Source of the DNA: Planctomycetaceae bacterium
GTDB taxonomy: Bacteria > Planctomycetota > Planctomycetia > Planctomycetales > Planctomycetaceae
Length of the DNA: 64,000 nt
Direction: 5' to 3'
NCBI GenBank assembly: GCA_017795105.1
Contig: CP051247.1
Coordinates: forward strand, 5,791,001-5,855,000
The position numbers and the translations under genes were made by a program. Of this stretch, positions 63,952-64,000 are shown in pieces. Every line of letters starts with the position of its first letter. The stretch's first letter is position 1. The notes beneath the pieces are model-generated. The model worked only from the letters and a program-made list of their open reading frames with translations, had not been told where the DNA came from and made no database searches.

Positions 63952-64000
63952 ATGAGATCGCTCGTAATCGCTTTACTCTCCTTCATCGCCCTGAGCTCTG
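63952..64000 (+). CDS. Start of a secreted protein, cut by window edge
   Basis: An ATG preceded by an AGGAG site four bases ahead starts MRSLVIALLSFIALSS, a typical signal peptide. The rest lies beyond the window, so no function can be given. It is 97 bases after the unknown secreted protein and may be the fourth gene of that operon. Confidence 0.6.
   Translation, partial: MRSLVIALLSFIALSS

Overview
The window looks like a chromosome segment of a Planctomycetota bacterium (order Planctomycetales or close). The evidence is family content: two DUF1592/DUF1588/DUF1585 cytochrome-like proteins each paired with a DUF1552 protein, two PVC-type propeller-cytochrome proteins, a relic of a DUF1501 gene, two type I sulfatases, a giant surface protein with an LEPR-XLL-like N-terminus, and ECF sigma factors with unusual partners. 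DNA is moderately GC-rich. I saw no tRNA, rRNA, CRISPR array, IS element or phage gene. The last gene (from 63952) runs off the right edge.

Layout. 1-2.4 kb: a SAM methyltransferase and an MFS transporter (+). 2.4-9.4 kb: a minus-strand operon DUF1552 > DUF1592-type cytochrome > sulfatase > GH88/105-like hydrolase, probably for a sulfated, uronate-containing polysaccharide. 9.6-14.3 kb: a methanogen-output-domain sensor followed by a soluble multi-PAS/GAF hybrid histidine kinase (-). 14.5-18 kb: an SGNH-hydrolase/propeller/cytochrome fusion with a clear terminator (-). 18.3-24.7 kb: a DUF1501 relic, a double pectate-lyase-like protein, a second sulfatase and a second propeller-cytochrome protein (+). 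24.8-29.6 kb: three glycosyltransferases joined by 4-base overlaps, downstream of a MATE transporter (-).

29.9-36.3 kb (-) is the most interesting part: a compact operon of a PflX-like radical SAM protein, a small protein, a Ycf46-type AAA ATPase, a DUF1257/Ycf35-like protein, a DUF2997 protein, a zinc-ribbon membrane protein with a signal-peptidase-like domain lacking its catalytic residues, a TPR protein and a PilT-type ATPase. No other pilus gene is visible.

36.4-38.3 kb: ECF sigma factor > single-pass membrane protein > Spy/CpxP-like secreted protein, closed by a terminator (-). 38.4-47 kb: a TIGR03032 protein (-) diverging from a giant exported protein (+, about 2331 aa) with a metzincin motif, at least 16 'ELWxxDGT' repeats, cadherin-like repeats and FG-GAP/VCBS repeats. 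47-51.9 kb: an ECF sigma factor and FecR-like membrane protein (-) flanked by two phosphodiester-glycosidase (NAGPA-type) paralogues. 52-53.1 kb: an unusual class-2-type dihydroorotate dehydrogenase (+). 53.1-57.7 kb: a membrane hybrid histidine kinase with two receivers and an HPt domain, followed by a receiver-RsbW-like protein (-). 57.9-58.7 kb: an RNA ligase (+). 58.9-64 kb: a second DUF1592 > DUF1552 couple, a secreted unknown protein and a truncated signal-peptide gene (+).

Taken together, the region mixes extracytoplasmic polysaccharide degradation and redox proteins typical of planctomycetes, surface-glycan synthesis, and several sensory units. All functions are read from sequence motifs; no database search was run.
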